Below, in pieces: positions 42,840-52,550 of a DNA stretch of 64,000 nucleotides. The stretch's first letter is position 1. The number at the start of each line of letters is the position of its first letter. Origin of the DNA: Bacteroides uniformis (GTDB lineage Bacteria; Bacteroidota; Bacteroidia; Bacteroidales; Bacteroidaceae). A program made the translations under genes and the position numbers. The stretch is taken from positions 2,307,501-2,371,500 of the forward strand of contig NZ_CP102263.1 of NCBI RefSeq assembly GCF_025147485.1, in the 5' to 3' direction. Below the pieces are notes generated by a model, which saw nothing but the letters and a program-made list of their open reading frames with translations, ran no database searches and was not told the origin of the DNA.

Positions 42840-43946
42840 GTGGACATTCTTCATTTTATCGAATTTGCCTTTATAGTCATAGTCGGCTGGACATTGAGTG
42901 CGATGGTCCTGCCTCGCATTTCGTTGGTCTCTTTCCGACGTCGCCTGTTCGACTCAGTGGACGAACGTAAGTTGCATACTGCCCATATACCAAGGTTAGG
43001 CGGTATCGCCTTTTTCCCTTGTATCACAGTTACGGTTTCGCTTGCCATTATCGGTTACAACCTTTGGCAGGGCTATAACATACTCGACATGGACTTGACG
43101 AACCGTCTGCTTTCCATGCTCTGTTGTCTGTTCATACTTTATCTTATAGGTATGATGGATGACCTTATCGGTGTACGTTACCGTTCCAAATTTGTAGTGC
43201 AAATACTTTGTGGCATACTGTTGGTGATTTCCGGGTTATGCTTCGACAACCTATACGGGTTGTTCGGTATTTATGTCATACCTTATTACATAGGAGTGCC
43301 GTTCACAGTATTCGTCATCGTCTATATCCTGAACGCCATCAATTTGATAGACGGCATTGACGGACTTGCCTCTGGGTTGAGTATTATCTCATTCCTCGCT
43401 TTCAGCTGCATGTTCATCCATTTGCAATGGTGGATGTATGCCTTTATCAGTCTAGCTGCTTTCAGTGTGTTATTGCCGTTCTTTTATTATAACGTATACG
43501 GTAAGATATATCGGGGACGCAAGATCTTTATGGGTGATACCGGTTCGCTCACTATCGGGATGCTGCTGGCAGTGATGGTCATCCGTCTGAGTATGTCCGA
43601 TCCAGTGAAAGAGAGTGCCTTTCCCGGTAGCATTGTGATAGCTTTTTCTTTTTTGATTGTACCAATGTTTGATGTGATACGTGTGGTTATTCACCGGTTG
43701 CGTAACGGTAAAAATCCATTTCTTCCAGACCGGAATCATATCCACCATAAATTTATAGCCTTAGGAATGTCCCAACGTAAAGCTATGGTAAGCATTATTA
43801 TTATGGCAGCTTTTTTTGCATTGGGAAATTGTTTTTTGATTCATTGCCTTTCCGTAACAAACTTGTTTCTGTTGGATGTGGCTGTTTGGACGGTGATTCA
43901 TTGCTACATAACTATGAAAATCAAACGAAAACATAAAGTAGAATAA
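42840..43946 (+). CDS. WecA/MraY-family undecaprenyl-phosphate sugar-1-phosphate transferase
   Basis: The 368-residue protein starts with GTG and has about eleven membrane helices. Family motifs are present: LHTAHIPRLGG (about 44-54), MMDDLIGVRYRSKF (about 103-116), NAINLIDGIDGLASGLS (about 163-179), FMGDTGSLTIGM (about 225-236) and the His-rich DRNHIHHKFIALG (about 293-305). It loads the first sugar phosphate (GlcNAc-type) on undecaprenyl phosphate and so starts the capsule repeat unit. It follows upxY by 24 bp. Confidence 0.92.
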   Translation: MDILHFIEFAFIVIVGWTLSAMVLPRISLVSFRRRLFDSVDERKLHTAHIPRLGGIAFFPCITVTVSLAIIGYNLWQGYNILDMDLTNRLLSMLCCLFILYLIGMMDDLIGVRYRSKFVVQILCGILLVISGLCFDNLYGLFGIYVIPYYIGVPFTVFVIVYILNAINLIDGIDGLASGLSIISFLAFSCMFIHLQWWMYAFISLAAFSVLLPFFYYNVYGKIYRGRKIFMGDTGSLTIGMLLAVMVIRLSMSDPVKESAFPGSIVIAFSFLIVPMFDVIRVVIHRLRNGKNPFLPDRNHIHHKFIALGMSQRKAMVSIIIMAAFFALGNCFLIHCLSVTNLFLLDVAVWTVIHCYITMKIKRKHKVE

Positions 43947-43972
43947 TTAACTGTACAGAAAAAAAATCAGAT

Positions 43973-44767
43973 ATGAAATTTCATTTAATTAAATTATGTT
44001 TCTTGTGTGTCTTATTGGTGTCCTGCAATACCTCCAAAGAAATTGTCTATTTTCAAGATATCGTAGTTAATCAACCCGAGGCGATTATCGGGGCACGGGA
44101 TATTACCGTACAACCCAAAGACCAGATTTCCATTATGGTGTCCAGTAAGGATCCGCAATTGGCGGCTCTGTTTAATTTGACACGGGTGCAATACCGTGCC
44201 GGATCTTCTGATTTACGTTCTGGCAACATCAATGGAGAAATATCAGGTTACACATTGGATGATAAGGGGAACATTGATTTTCCTGTTGTCGGAACATTGC
44301 ATATTGCTGGTATGACCAAGAGCCAGATTGCCACCCTGGTAAAAAAAAGGCTGATGGAAGAGAATCTGGTAAACGATCCGGTAGTTACAGTTGAGTTTAT
44401 GAACCTTTATTTCTCCGTGTTGGGCGAGGTGAAAACTCCAGGTAAATATGCCATTACAAAAGATCAGATTACCCTTTTGGAAGCCATCAGTATGGCGGGT
44501 GACCTAAGCATCTACGGAAAGCGAGATGCGATATTTGTCATCCGTGAAGAAAACGGCGAGCGTGTAACCCATTGGGTGGATATCCGCTCGAAAGATCTGT
44601 TTAATTCACCGGTGTATTATCTGAAACAGAATGATGTGGTGTATGTACAGCCCAACAAGGTACGTGCCGGACAAAGCACCATTAATGAGAACAGTGTAAA
44701 ATCGGTATCGTTGTGGATCAGTATCGGTTCGCTCCTATCCTCGCTGGGTGTTTTGCTGTTCAAGTAA
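43973..44767 (+). CDS. Wza-type polysaccharide export lipoprotein
   Basis: The 264-residue protein has a lipoprotein signal with lipobox LVSC (Cys about 18). It then has a Poly_export domain (DITVQPKDQISIMVSSKDPQ, about 43-62), an SLBB-like segment (FSVLGEVKTPGKYAITKDQITLLEAI, about 147-172), and a C-terminal membrane helix (LWISIGSLLSSLGVLLF). It would form the outer-membrane export channel together with the Wzc protein encoded next. Confidence 0.93.
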   Translation: MKFHLIKLCFLCVLLVSCNTSKEIVYFQDIVVNQPEAIIGARDITVQPKDQISIMVSSKDPQLAALFNLTRVQYRAGSSDLRSGNINGEISGYTLDDKGNIDFPVVGTLHIAGMTKSQIATLVKKRLMEENLVNDPVVTVEFMNLYFSVLGEVKTPGKYAITKDQITLLEAISMAGDLSIYGKRDAIFVIREENGERVTHWVDIRSKDLFNSPVYYLKQNDVVYVQPNKVRAGQSTINENSVKSVSLWISIGSLLSSLGVLLFK

Positions 44768-44808
44768 TGTATTGAATTTTATTTTATAAGATATTAAAGA
44801 GAGCCAAA

Positions 44809-47187
44809 ATGATAAAGAATAGAACGAACACAGGCAAACCTACCGATGATTTTATACGGATACAAGATTTATGGGGTATGTTTATCCCGAAATGGTATTG
44901 GTTTGCCACTTCCTTGTTCGTTGCGTTGGCAACGGCATCATTATATTTGTTGAGTACTCCTAATGTCTATACCCGGACGGCTGCCATTTTAATTAAGGAT
45001 GACTCCAAGAACAATTCTCCGGCAAGTGCAATGAATGAGTTTGCAGATATGGGTATTTTTAAATCAAACACCAATATCAACAACGAACTGCTCACCTTGA
45101 AATCCCCTACGCTGATGACAGAGGTGGTGAAGCGTTTGGGGCTAAATGAGATATATACTATTCGTAGGGGCTTAAAAAGAATAGAATTATATAAATCAAG
45201 CCCGATATTGGTGACTTATCTTTTTGATAATAAAAAAAGTGTAAGTTTTGATATAGAAGTTGGTGCACAAAACAAGTTTTATCTTTCAAACTTTATCGTT
45301 GCTGGAGAAGAAACTGGGGAACGGTTTGAAGGAATTATAGGAGATTCCATTCAAACATCAGCAGGAACATTGGCCATCAGCTTAACTTCTCAATATGAGA
45401 ATTTTTTTACAGGCAGCACTATTCAATATAGTAAAGAACCGGCTGATATGGTGGCAGACAGCTATACGCAAAAATTGTGGGCTGAATTAGGCAATGAAGA
45501 TGCCACCATTATTAATTTGAGCATTGATGATGCTTCTGTACAAAAGGCAGAAGATATATTAAATACATTGATTGAGGTTTATAACGAGAAATGGATCCAG
45601 GACAAGAACCAGATAGCAGTAAGTACCTCACGGTTTATCGGTGAACGTTTGGGCGTGATTGAAAACGAATTGGGTCATGTGGATGAGAACATCTCCAGCT
45701 ACAAGAGTGAACATCTGTTGCCGGACGTACAAGCCGCATCCAATCTGTATATGAGCCAGTCAGCTGAGAATAAAAAAGAAATTCAAGCACTCACCAATCA
45801 GCTTACCACGGCCCAGTATATTCGTCGCGAACTGAACAGCAAGGAAATGAACCAGCCATTGCCAACCAACTCCGGTATAGCTAACGTAAATATCGAAAGT
45901 CAAATCGGAGAATACAACAAGATTGTGTTGGATCGTAACCGGTTGATAGCTAACAGTAGCGAGAAGAACCCGTTGGTGAAAGATTTGGGAAACTCTATGC
46001 AGAGTATGAAGCGTACCATTTTGCAATCAGTTGATAATCTGATTGTATCACTGAATACCCAGATACGCAGTATTCGTCAACAGGAAGTGGCGACCACTCA
46101 ACAGTTAGCTTCTAATCCGAGTCAGGCCAAATACTTGTTATCGGTAGAACGTCAACAAAAAGTAAAGGAAGAGTTGTACCTGTATCTGCTCCAGAAGCGT
46201 GAAGAGAACGAACTGTCCCAAGCGTTTACCGCTTATAATACGCGAGTGATTACAGCTCCACGTGGCAGTGCTTTACCAATGGCACCGAATAAGAAAAACA
46301 TTTTGTTGGTGGCTTTTGCTCTCGGGCTTTTAGTACCGGCAGTCATTATCTTTATGCAAGAAAACATGAACACCAAAGTTCGGGGTAAGAAAGATTTGGA
46401 GAACTTGAGTGTGCCCTATTTGGGTGAAATACCATTATATTCCAATAACAAGAAAAAGAAGAACAAATCTCAGGAAAAAACAATCGTGGTGGAAGAAGGC
46501 AATCGCAACATCATCAACGAAGCTTTTCGTGTACTTCGCTCCAACGTGGACTTTATGAAAAACAAGAATACCGATCAGAAAGTATTTGTGATTACCTCTT
46601 TCAATCCGGGTAGTGGAAAGAGTTTCTTTTCGGTGAACATAGCCACGAGCTTTGCCATTAAAGGGAAAAAAGTATTGGTGATAGATGGAGATTTGCGACG
46701 AGGATCCATTTCTGCTTATGTGGGGTCGCCTAAGAAAGGTCTGAGTGACTATTTGGGTAATCGGGTGGCTAATTGGAATGAAGCGCTTGTAATAGATAAG
46801 AAACATGCCAATTTGCATGTTCTTCCTGTGGGGACCATTCCCCCGAATCCGACGGAACTGCTGGAAGATGAAAAATTTGCAACCTTGATGCAAATCTTGC
46901 GCAATGAATACGATTATATCTTTGTGGATTGTCCGCCGATAGATATCGTGGCAGACACACAAATCATAGAGCAATATGCCGACCGGACACTCTTTGTGGT
47001 ACGGGCGGGATTATTGGACCGCTCACTGTTATCTGAATTGGAAAGTATTTATCTAGAAAAGCGGTTCAAAAACCTTTCGGTAATTTTGAATGGGACGGAA
47101 AGTACTGGTGGACGCTATAGTTATCGATATGGTTACAGTTATGGTTACCACAATGGGTATACCTCTTATTACGGCAACTCAAAATAA
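44809..47187 (+). CDS. Wzc-type capsule chain-length regulator and tyrosine autokinase
   Basis: The 792-residue protein has an N-terminal Wzz domain with one helix (about 30-50), a long periplasmic coiled coil (about 260-480) and a second helix (about 505-525). A cytoplasmic BY-kinase domain follows: Walker A SFNPGSGKSFFSVNIA (about 602-617), Walker A' VLVIDGDLRRG and Walker B YIFVDCPP. The tail is a tyrosine cluster (YSYRYGYSYGYHNGY), the autophosphorylation site. It controls polymer length with Wza, Wzy and the phosphatase encoded next. Confidence 0.94.
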   Translation: MIKNRTNTGKPTDDFIRIQDLWGMFIPKWYWFATSLFVALATASLYLLSTPNVYTRTAAILIKDDSKNNSPASAMNEFADMGIFKSNTNINNELLTLKSPTLMTEVVKRLGLNEIYTIRRGLKRIELYKSSPILVTYLFDNKKSVSFDIEVGAQNKFYLSNFIVAGEETGERFEGIIGDSIQTSAGTLAISLTSQYENFFTGSTIQYSKEPADMVADSYTQKLWAELGNEDATIINLSIDDASVQKAEDILNTLIEVYNEKWIQDKNQIAVSTSRFIGERLGVIENELGHVDENISSYKSEHLLPDVQAASNLYMSQSAENKKEIQALTNQLTTAQYIRRELNSKEMNQPLPTNSGIANVNIESQIGEYNKIVLDRNRLIANSSEKNPLVKDLGNSMQSMKRTILQSVDNLIVSLNTQIRSIRQQEVATTQQLASNPSQAKYLLSVERQQKVKEELYLYLLQKREENELSQAFTAYNTRVITAPRGSALPMAPNKKNILLVAFALGLLVPAVIIFMQENMNTKVRGKKDLENLSVPYLGEIPLYSNNKKKKNKSQEKTIVVEEGNRNIINEAFRVLRSNVDFMKNKNTDQKVFVITSFNPGSGKSFFSVNIATSFAIKGKKVLVIDGDLRRGSISAYVGSPKKGLSDYLGNRVANWNEALVIDKKHANLHVLPVGTIPPNPTELLEDEKFATLMQILRNEYDYIFVDCPPIDIVADTQIIEQYADRTLFVVRAGLLDRSLLSELESIYLEKRFKNLSVILNGTESTGGRYSYRYGYSYGYHNGYTSYYGNSK

Positions 47188-47200
47188 ATAGTCAACAGGA

Positions 47201-47905
47201 ATGTGGCTTTTTCGACAGAAAAAAACATTAGCGGAAAGCGGTTTTTTCCGTGGTTTCACCGATTGCCATAGTCACTTGTTGCCAGGTATTGATGATGGAG
47301 TAAAAACAGAAGAAGAAACATGGAGAATTTTGGATGAGATGGAGCGGCAAGGAGTGCGGAAAATATGGCTTACCCCTCACGTCATGGAAGACATGTCCAA
47401 TAAAACTGTTACATTACAACAAAAATTTTTGAGCTTAAAACAAAAATATCAAGGGAAGGTGGAATTGGCTTTGGCTGCGGAATATATGTTGGATAACCTT
47501 TTTGAGGAACGGTTGGAAAAGGATGACCTGTTACCCCTTGAGGAGGGAAAACGTTATCTGTTAGTGGAAACTTCTTATTTCAATCCACCAATGGGATTAC
47601 TGTCTATTTTGCAACGCATCCAAAAGAAAGGTTATCATCCTTTGTTGGCCCATCCGGAACGATATGAGTATATGCAAATGATGGATTATAAAACGTTAAA
47701 AAAGAACCAAATTTCTTTTCAATTAAATATACCGTCATTAGTCGGAATGTATGGTAAGCACATAGAGAAGAAAGCGAAGATATTATTAAAAGCAGGAATG
47801 TATGATTTAGGAGGAAATGATGTTCACTCCCTTATTTTTTATGTGACAACTTGTAAGCAAAAAATAGACAATCTGTCTTTCTTGAAAAATGTGTGTAAAA
47901 TATAG
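47201..47905 (+). CDS. CpsB/CapC-type (PHP fold) tyrosine-protein phosphatase
   Basis: The 234-residue protein has DCHSHLLPGIDDGVKTEEET (about 21-40), the metal site of PHP phosphatases. It also has WLTPHVMEDM, LAAEYMLD, LLVETSYFNPP, PLLAHPERYEYM and GGNDVHS, each carrying conserved metal ligands. It removes phosphate from the Wzc tyrosine cluster. It follows wzc by 13 bp, the usual arrangement. Confidence 0.92.
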   Translation: MWLFRQKKTLAESGFFRGFTDCHSHLLPGIDDGVKTEEETWRILDEMERQGVRKIWLTPHVMEDMSNKTVTLQQKFLSLKQKYQGKVELALAAEYMLDNLFEERLEKDDLLPLEEGKRYLLVETSYFNPPMGLLSILQRIQKKGYHPLLAHPERYEYMQMMDYKTLKKNQISFQLNIPSLVGMYGKHIEKKAKILLKAGMYDLGGNDVHSLIFYVTTCKQKIDNLSFLKNVCKI

Positions 47906-47986
47906 CGTATTTACATTCGGGAAGACTTTGCCCTAATATGTGTTTTTTTATGTAAATGAATGATTTAATATTTAATACAAAGATAA

Positions 47987-49192
47987 ATGAAAGCATGTTT
48001 CATGGGCTTGGGTTACATCGGACTACCTACAGCCATTATTGCCGCAAAGCACGGCATTCAAATAACAGGAGTTGACATTAATCCTCATGTAGTGAAAATG
48101 ACCAATGCGGGACATTTGCACATCATTGAACCTGGCATGGAGGAAATGTTACAGGAAGTAGTGAAAGCTGGCATGTTGAAGGCTTCGGTTACACCGGAAG
48201 TCAGCGATGCATACTTCATGGTGGTCCCAACCCCGTTCAAGGGAAACCACGAGCCGGATGTGAGTTACGTGGAAGCGGCTACACGTGCCGTATTGCCGTT
48301 ACTGAAAGAAGGGGATCTTTATGTAATAGAATCCACTTCACCTGTAGGAACTACAGAGGCTATGGCACGCATCATTTTTGGTGAACGTCCGGAATTGGAA
48401 AGTAAGATTTTCATAGCCTATTGCCCGGAGCGTGTATTGCCAGGTAATGTGATCTATGAATTGGTACACAACGATCGGGTCATCGGTGGTTTGAATCCTG
48501 AATCTACCGAAAAGGCAATAGCATTCTATTCGCAATTTGTGCAGGGCACACTTCACAAGACTAACTGCCGTACAGCGGAAATGTGTAAGCTGACGGAGAA
48601 CTCCAGTCGCGATGTACAGATAGCTTTTGCCAATGAACTTTCGCTTATCTGCGACAAGGCTGGTATCAATGTTTGGGAACTTATTAACCTTGCCAACAAG
48701 CATCCGCGTGTAAATATCCTGCAACCCGGTTGCGGTGTAGGAGGTCATTGTATTGCGGTAGATCCATACTTTATCACTGCTGATTTCCCGGCAGAAAGCA
48801 AGTTAATCAGCGATGCACGTGATATTAACAACTACAAGAGTTTCTGGTGTGCTGAAAAGGTGAAGAACGCCATGTTGAAGTTTGAGTTGAAGAATCATCG
48901 TAAACCAGTTATAGCCATGATGGGATTGGCATTCAAACCAAATATTGACGATTTGCGTGAAAGTCCGGCGAAGTATATTACCACGAAAGTGATGCAGAGC
49001 TGCAACAATGCCGACATTTTGGTCGTAGAACCGAATGTAAAAGAGCACAACGTGTTTAAGCTGACTAACTACTGCGAAGCCTACGACAAGGCAGACATCG
49101 TGGTGTTCCTTACGGCTCACAACGAGTTTAAAGAGCTATCTTGGAGGAAGGATAAAATGATATTGGACTTTTGTGGAATATTCAAGAAATAA
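47987..49192 (+). CDS. wecC: UDP-N-acetyl-D-mannosamine dehydrogenase
   Basis: The 401-residue protein has MKACFMGLGYIGLPTAIIAA (NAD-binding Rossmann start), PTPFKGNHEPDVSYV, the STSPVGTTE segment and YCPERVLPGN. The catalytic Cys is in NILQPGCGVGGHCIAVDPYF (about 245-264). The C-terminal domain begins GLAFKPNIDDLRESPA. WecC oxidises UDP-ManNAc to UDP-ManNAcA in two steps. Its substrate is made by the WecB homologue at 62238. Confidence 0.92.
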   Translation: MKACFMGLGYIGLPTAIIAAKHGIQITGVDINPHVVKMTNAGHLHIIEPGMEEMLQEVVKAGMLKASVTPEVSDAYFMVVPTPFKGNHEPDVSYVEAATRAVLPLLKEGDLYVIESTSPVGTTEAMARIIFGERPELESKIFIAYCPERVLPGNVIYELVHNDRVIGGLNPESTEKAIAFYSQFVQGTLHKTNCRTAEMCKLTENSSRDVQIAFANELSLICDKAGINVWELINLANKHPRVNILQPGCGVGGHCIAVDPYFITADFPAESKLISDARDINNYKSFWCAEKVKNAMLKFELKNHRKPVIAMMGLAFKPNIDDLRESPAKYITTKVMQSCNNADILVVEPNVKEHNVFKLTNYCEAYDKADIVVFLTAHNEFKELSWRKDKMILDFCGIFKK

Positions 49193-50010
49193 TGGATATT
49201 TCTAAATAAGTGCAAATACAATTATCACCGAAACTAATGAAAATTGCACATAAAATAGTTCAAGTACCGGAAATGAAATTTTTATTAAGACCTTTTATAC
49301 ACAATGTAAAAAGGAATAATCAAAATATACATGAGATTTTCCAGGAAAAATCTCATGTATATTTTCGGAGTTTGATAAGATTTTGCCACAAAACAATATC
49401 TTTTGCAGCGTATTTACCAATATATTATTGGGGGCGGTTCGTAAAAAAATATCAAAAGCGTTTCGATATAATAATCACCAGTGCCTGATACAAGAATTAT
49501 GCATCCAAATTAAAATATATACTCGAAAAAATAGGAATTTATGTTTATCCGAAGATTTGAAGTGTTAGCTGGAAATAAGACTTGTGAAGAAACATACAGG
49601 AAACGTCATATCGACATAGAATATATCTTACATATATGAAGACTATCCATCATGTCTGTGTGATTTTGGTTACGTTGACGGTACGGTATCGCATTTAGAA
49701 TTGATGAAAAAAATTCGGTTGGGCAAAATTGGAAGAATCGAATTCCCTATCAGTCACGAAATAACACATTTTTTCGAAAACATAGAATCAACGTATTGGC
49801 TAATACAAATGAATGGATCTTGCAAGATATGAACTACTATATAACTTCCTATTCAGACTTTCACGACGATGACACAAAGCCAAGGATGTTTGAATAGAAA
49901 GAGGGTAAGGCGATATTAATGCATAGTGAGTATGAGGAGAAGTGGAATATTATTCCTGTATAAAATTCTTTTAGATAATCCTATTATTAGGTGATTTTAG
50001 GTTTCAAGAT
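49193..50010 (+). pseudogene. Decayed coding region between wecC and wzx
   Basis: Several short frames in sequence read as protein: MQIQLSPKLMKIAHKIVQVP (49210-49488), then KLKYILEKIGIYVYP, GNKTCEETYRKRHIDIEYI, FGYVDGTVSHLELMKKIRLG, and NYYITSYSDFHDDDTKP near 49850. All three forward frames are used, with stops between. This is the pattern of a gene broken by several indels. The family is not identified; a glycosyltransferase-like capsule gene is a guess from position. Confidence 0.55.
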
Positions 50011-51354
50011 ATGAAAGGGTTGAGTTTTATTAAGTCATCTTCAGGCAGAACTCAAAAGGCACAAAAGAATATTTTGGGGATGTTGCTCATAAAAATTTGC
50101 AACATCATTATTAATTTGGCTTATGTTCCATTGTTGATTAATAGTTTGAATCAAGATAGATATGGAATATGGTTGACAATTACTACAATTGTTTCTTGGA
50201 TTGCATTTTTTGACATTGGGTTAGGTAATGGTCTGAGAAATAAATTGGCGGAATCAATTGCTTGTAAAGATGAAATAAATGCTCGAAAATATGTGAGTAC
50301 TACTTATGGTGCAATGGGAATCTTATGTTTCTTGTTCTTTATCATAGAGGCCTGCATTGTTCCATTTTGCAATTGGAATAGTCTGCTAAACGCTCATTCG
50401 ATTCCTAATGGTGAACTTACATTATTAATGTTATGGGTTCTTTCAAGTTTAGCATTTCAAATGCTACTAAAACTTCTAAATTCTGTATTGTACGCTTTAC
50501 AAAAGCCGGCATTATCCTCATTGATATTGATGCTTAGTCAATTGTTCGCTTTCATTGGAATTTTTATTTATACAAATGTTTGCAATGAAGTTTCTCTTTT
50601 GAAATTGGGAATGATTATATCAATGGCTCCAGTCGTTGTATTGATGATTTTTTCATTGATACTGTTTAGAAAAATGATACCCCAATATATGCCAACCCCC
50701 TCTTTCTTTGAGCGTTCTAAAATAAAAGAGATTGTTATTCTTGGGAGTAAATTCTTTTGGATTCAATTGACGACTTTATTATTATTTCAGTCAAACAACT
50801 TGATAATCGCCCATACTTGTGGAAATACTTCTGTGGCTGAGTATAATATTGCCTACAAATACATTGGTTTGATAGAGATGGCCTTTATGATTATCATGAC
50901 TCCTTTTTGGTCTGCTGCCACTGATGCTTATGCGAGAAAGGATTATCAATGGATTAAAGGAATATTAAAAAAACTACAATTCATTTCATATATAATGATT
51001 GCCGCTGGAGGAGTTTTGATTTTATTATCAGATTTTGTATACAAATGGTGGTTATCATCAACTATCAAACCCGATAAATCATTAATGTTTCTTCTATTAT
51101 TGTATTTCTGCATCCAATTATCATGGGCTAGATATGGGAGCATAATCAATGGTATTGGGTGTGTAAAGCTCCAATTCTATATTACAATGATAGAGGCTTT
51201 TGTGCATATTCCATTGGCTTTATTGCTTGGTACTTATTGGGGTGTAAAAGGAGTAATTATTTCACTTATTATATCAACATTTGCCAATACTATTTGGCCT
51301 AAGATACAGATCAAAAATATTTTTTTAGGAAAACGAAGTATATGGGTAAAGTAA
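50011..51354 (+). CDS. Wzx-type oligosaccharide flippase
   Basis: The 447-residue protein has about twelve to fourteen membrane helices and the polysaccharide-synthase opening (about 20-70, YVPLLINSLNQDRYGIWLTI and WIAFFDIGLGNGLRNKLAES). It moves undecaprenyl-linked repeat units across the inner membrane. The sequence is A/T-rich compared with the sugar-nucleotide genes. It overlaps the next gene by 13 bp. Confidence 0.9.
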   Translation: MKGLSFIKSSSGRTQKAQKNILGMLLIKICNIIINLAYVPLLINSLNQDRYGIWLTITTIVSWIAFFDIGLGNGLRNKLAESIACKDEINARKYVSTTYGAMGILCFLFFIIEACIVPFCNWNSLLNAHSIPNGELTLLMLWVLSSLAFQMLLKLLNSVLYALQKPALSSLILMLSQLFAFIGIFIYTNVCNEVSLLKLGMIISMAPVVVLMIFSLILFRKMIPQYMPTPSFFERSKIKEIVILGSKFFWIQLTTLLLFQSNNLIIAHTCGNTSVAEYNIAYKYIGLIEMAFMIIMTPFWSAATDAYARKDYQWIKGILKKLQFISYIMIAAGGVLILLSDFVYKWWLSSTIKPDKSLMFLLLLYFCIQLSWARYGSIINGIGCVKLQFYITMIEAFVHIPLALLLGTYWGVKGVIISLIISTFANTIWPKIQIKNIFLGKRSIWVK

Positions 51355-52544
51355 ATTCTATTACAAAGCTAGAAATAGCGATATTTGTTTTTCTCACTAT
51401 GATGATATCAGGAGCATCGTCCATTGCTAGTAATGATTTTATTAGAATTATAGTTGTGGGATTATTAGCTCTTTATAGCTTTATAAATCATAAGAATTTA
51501 TATAATAATATTCTTTTTTATTTATTAAGTGGATGGATTTTAATAAACCTAATATCCTCATTATATTTTGGTAAAAATATAGATTTTTTTCCTTTTATAG
51601 GGAAAATTGTTTTGATCTATCTTGCATATTTATGTTTATCTTGTTGCAAGGATAACTTTTGGGATAAATATGAGCAATTTTTGTATAAACTGGCGTTAAT
51701 TTCTACAATATTTTATATCTTATCCTTGTTCTTTCCCAGTATGTTTAATAGCCTTACTTCTGTATTCCGTCCTTTTACCGCTGATATTTTTTATCAGAAG
51801 GAGTCTCAGAAATACTATTTCTATGCTTTCTTTTTTACATATATGGGTAATGGAAACTTCAGGAATAGTGGTTTTATGTGGGAACCGGGTGCATATGCGA
51901 TGATTTTAAATATCTTGATTGCATATAATATATGTCGACAAGGTTTTCAATTGAATAGACACATTAAGGTATATACTATAATCCTTTTAACTACATTTTC
52001 CACAGCAGGATATTTGGCATTTTTTATCATTTTGCTACTGTTTCTTTTGAAAGGACAAAATATTTATATAAAAGCACTTATTCTTATCTGTACTGCTTTT
52101 TCAATAGGTTGGTTGATGAATGCAGACTTCCTTCTTCCAAAAATCGAAGAATTTATATCCTCCGCACAAAAGGGAATAGTACACCATCAAGGTTACAGGA
52201 AACTATATGAAGCCAATAGAATCCTTTCTTTCAAATTGTTGACGGATAAATTTTTGATGTTTCCAATAGGTTGGGGTTGCGTCCAAGATACAACTTCATA
52301 TATGGCTTTGAAACATATTGTTACTGTTAATGGCTTGGGAAACACATTAGTGACATGGGGTATTTTCGCATTCTCTTTTTTTATGTACTCGATTGGTAAT
52401 TTTTTCTATCAATATAGGCAGTCAATTATTATTGTTACACTTTCATTATTAGTAGTATGTATTAGTTTTTTTAGTAATCCTATAGAAAATAACATACTAC
52501 TCTATTTGTTAATTTTATCTCCTTATATCGTAGAATTTAATTGA
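51342..52544 (+). CDS. Wzy-type polysaccharide polymerase
   Basis: The 400-residue protein has ten or more membrane helices and a long periplasmic loop (about 140-190) containing GNGNFRNSGFMWEPGAYAMI, typical of O-antigen ligase/polymerase-like proteins. Such proteins join repeat units in the periplasm and show little sequence conservation, so the call rests on topology, this motif and the position beside Wzx. It overlaps wzx and is A/T-rich. Confidence 0.82.
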   Translation: MGKVNSITKLEIAIFVFLTMMISGASSIASNDFIRIIVVGLLALYSFINHKNLYNNILFYLLSGWILINLISSLYFGKNIDFFPFIGKIVLIYLAYLCLSCCKDNFWDKYEQFLYKLALISTIFYILSLFFPSMFNSLTSVFRPFTADIFYQKESQKYYFYAFFFTYMGNGNFRNSGFMWEPGAYAMILNILIAYNICRQGFQLNRHIKVYTIILLTTFSTAGYLAFFIILLLFLLKGQNIYIKALILICTAFSIGWLMNADFLLPKIEEFISSAQKGIVHHQGYRKLYEANRILSFKLLTDKFLMFPIGWGCVQDTTSYMALKHIVTVNGLGNTLVTWGIFAFSFFMYSIGNFFYQYRQSIIIVTLSLLVVCISFFSNPIENNILLYLLILSPYIVEFN

Positions 52545-52550
52545 TAAAAC

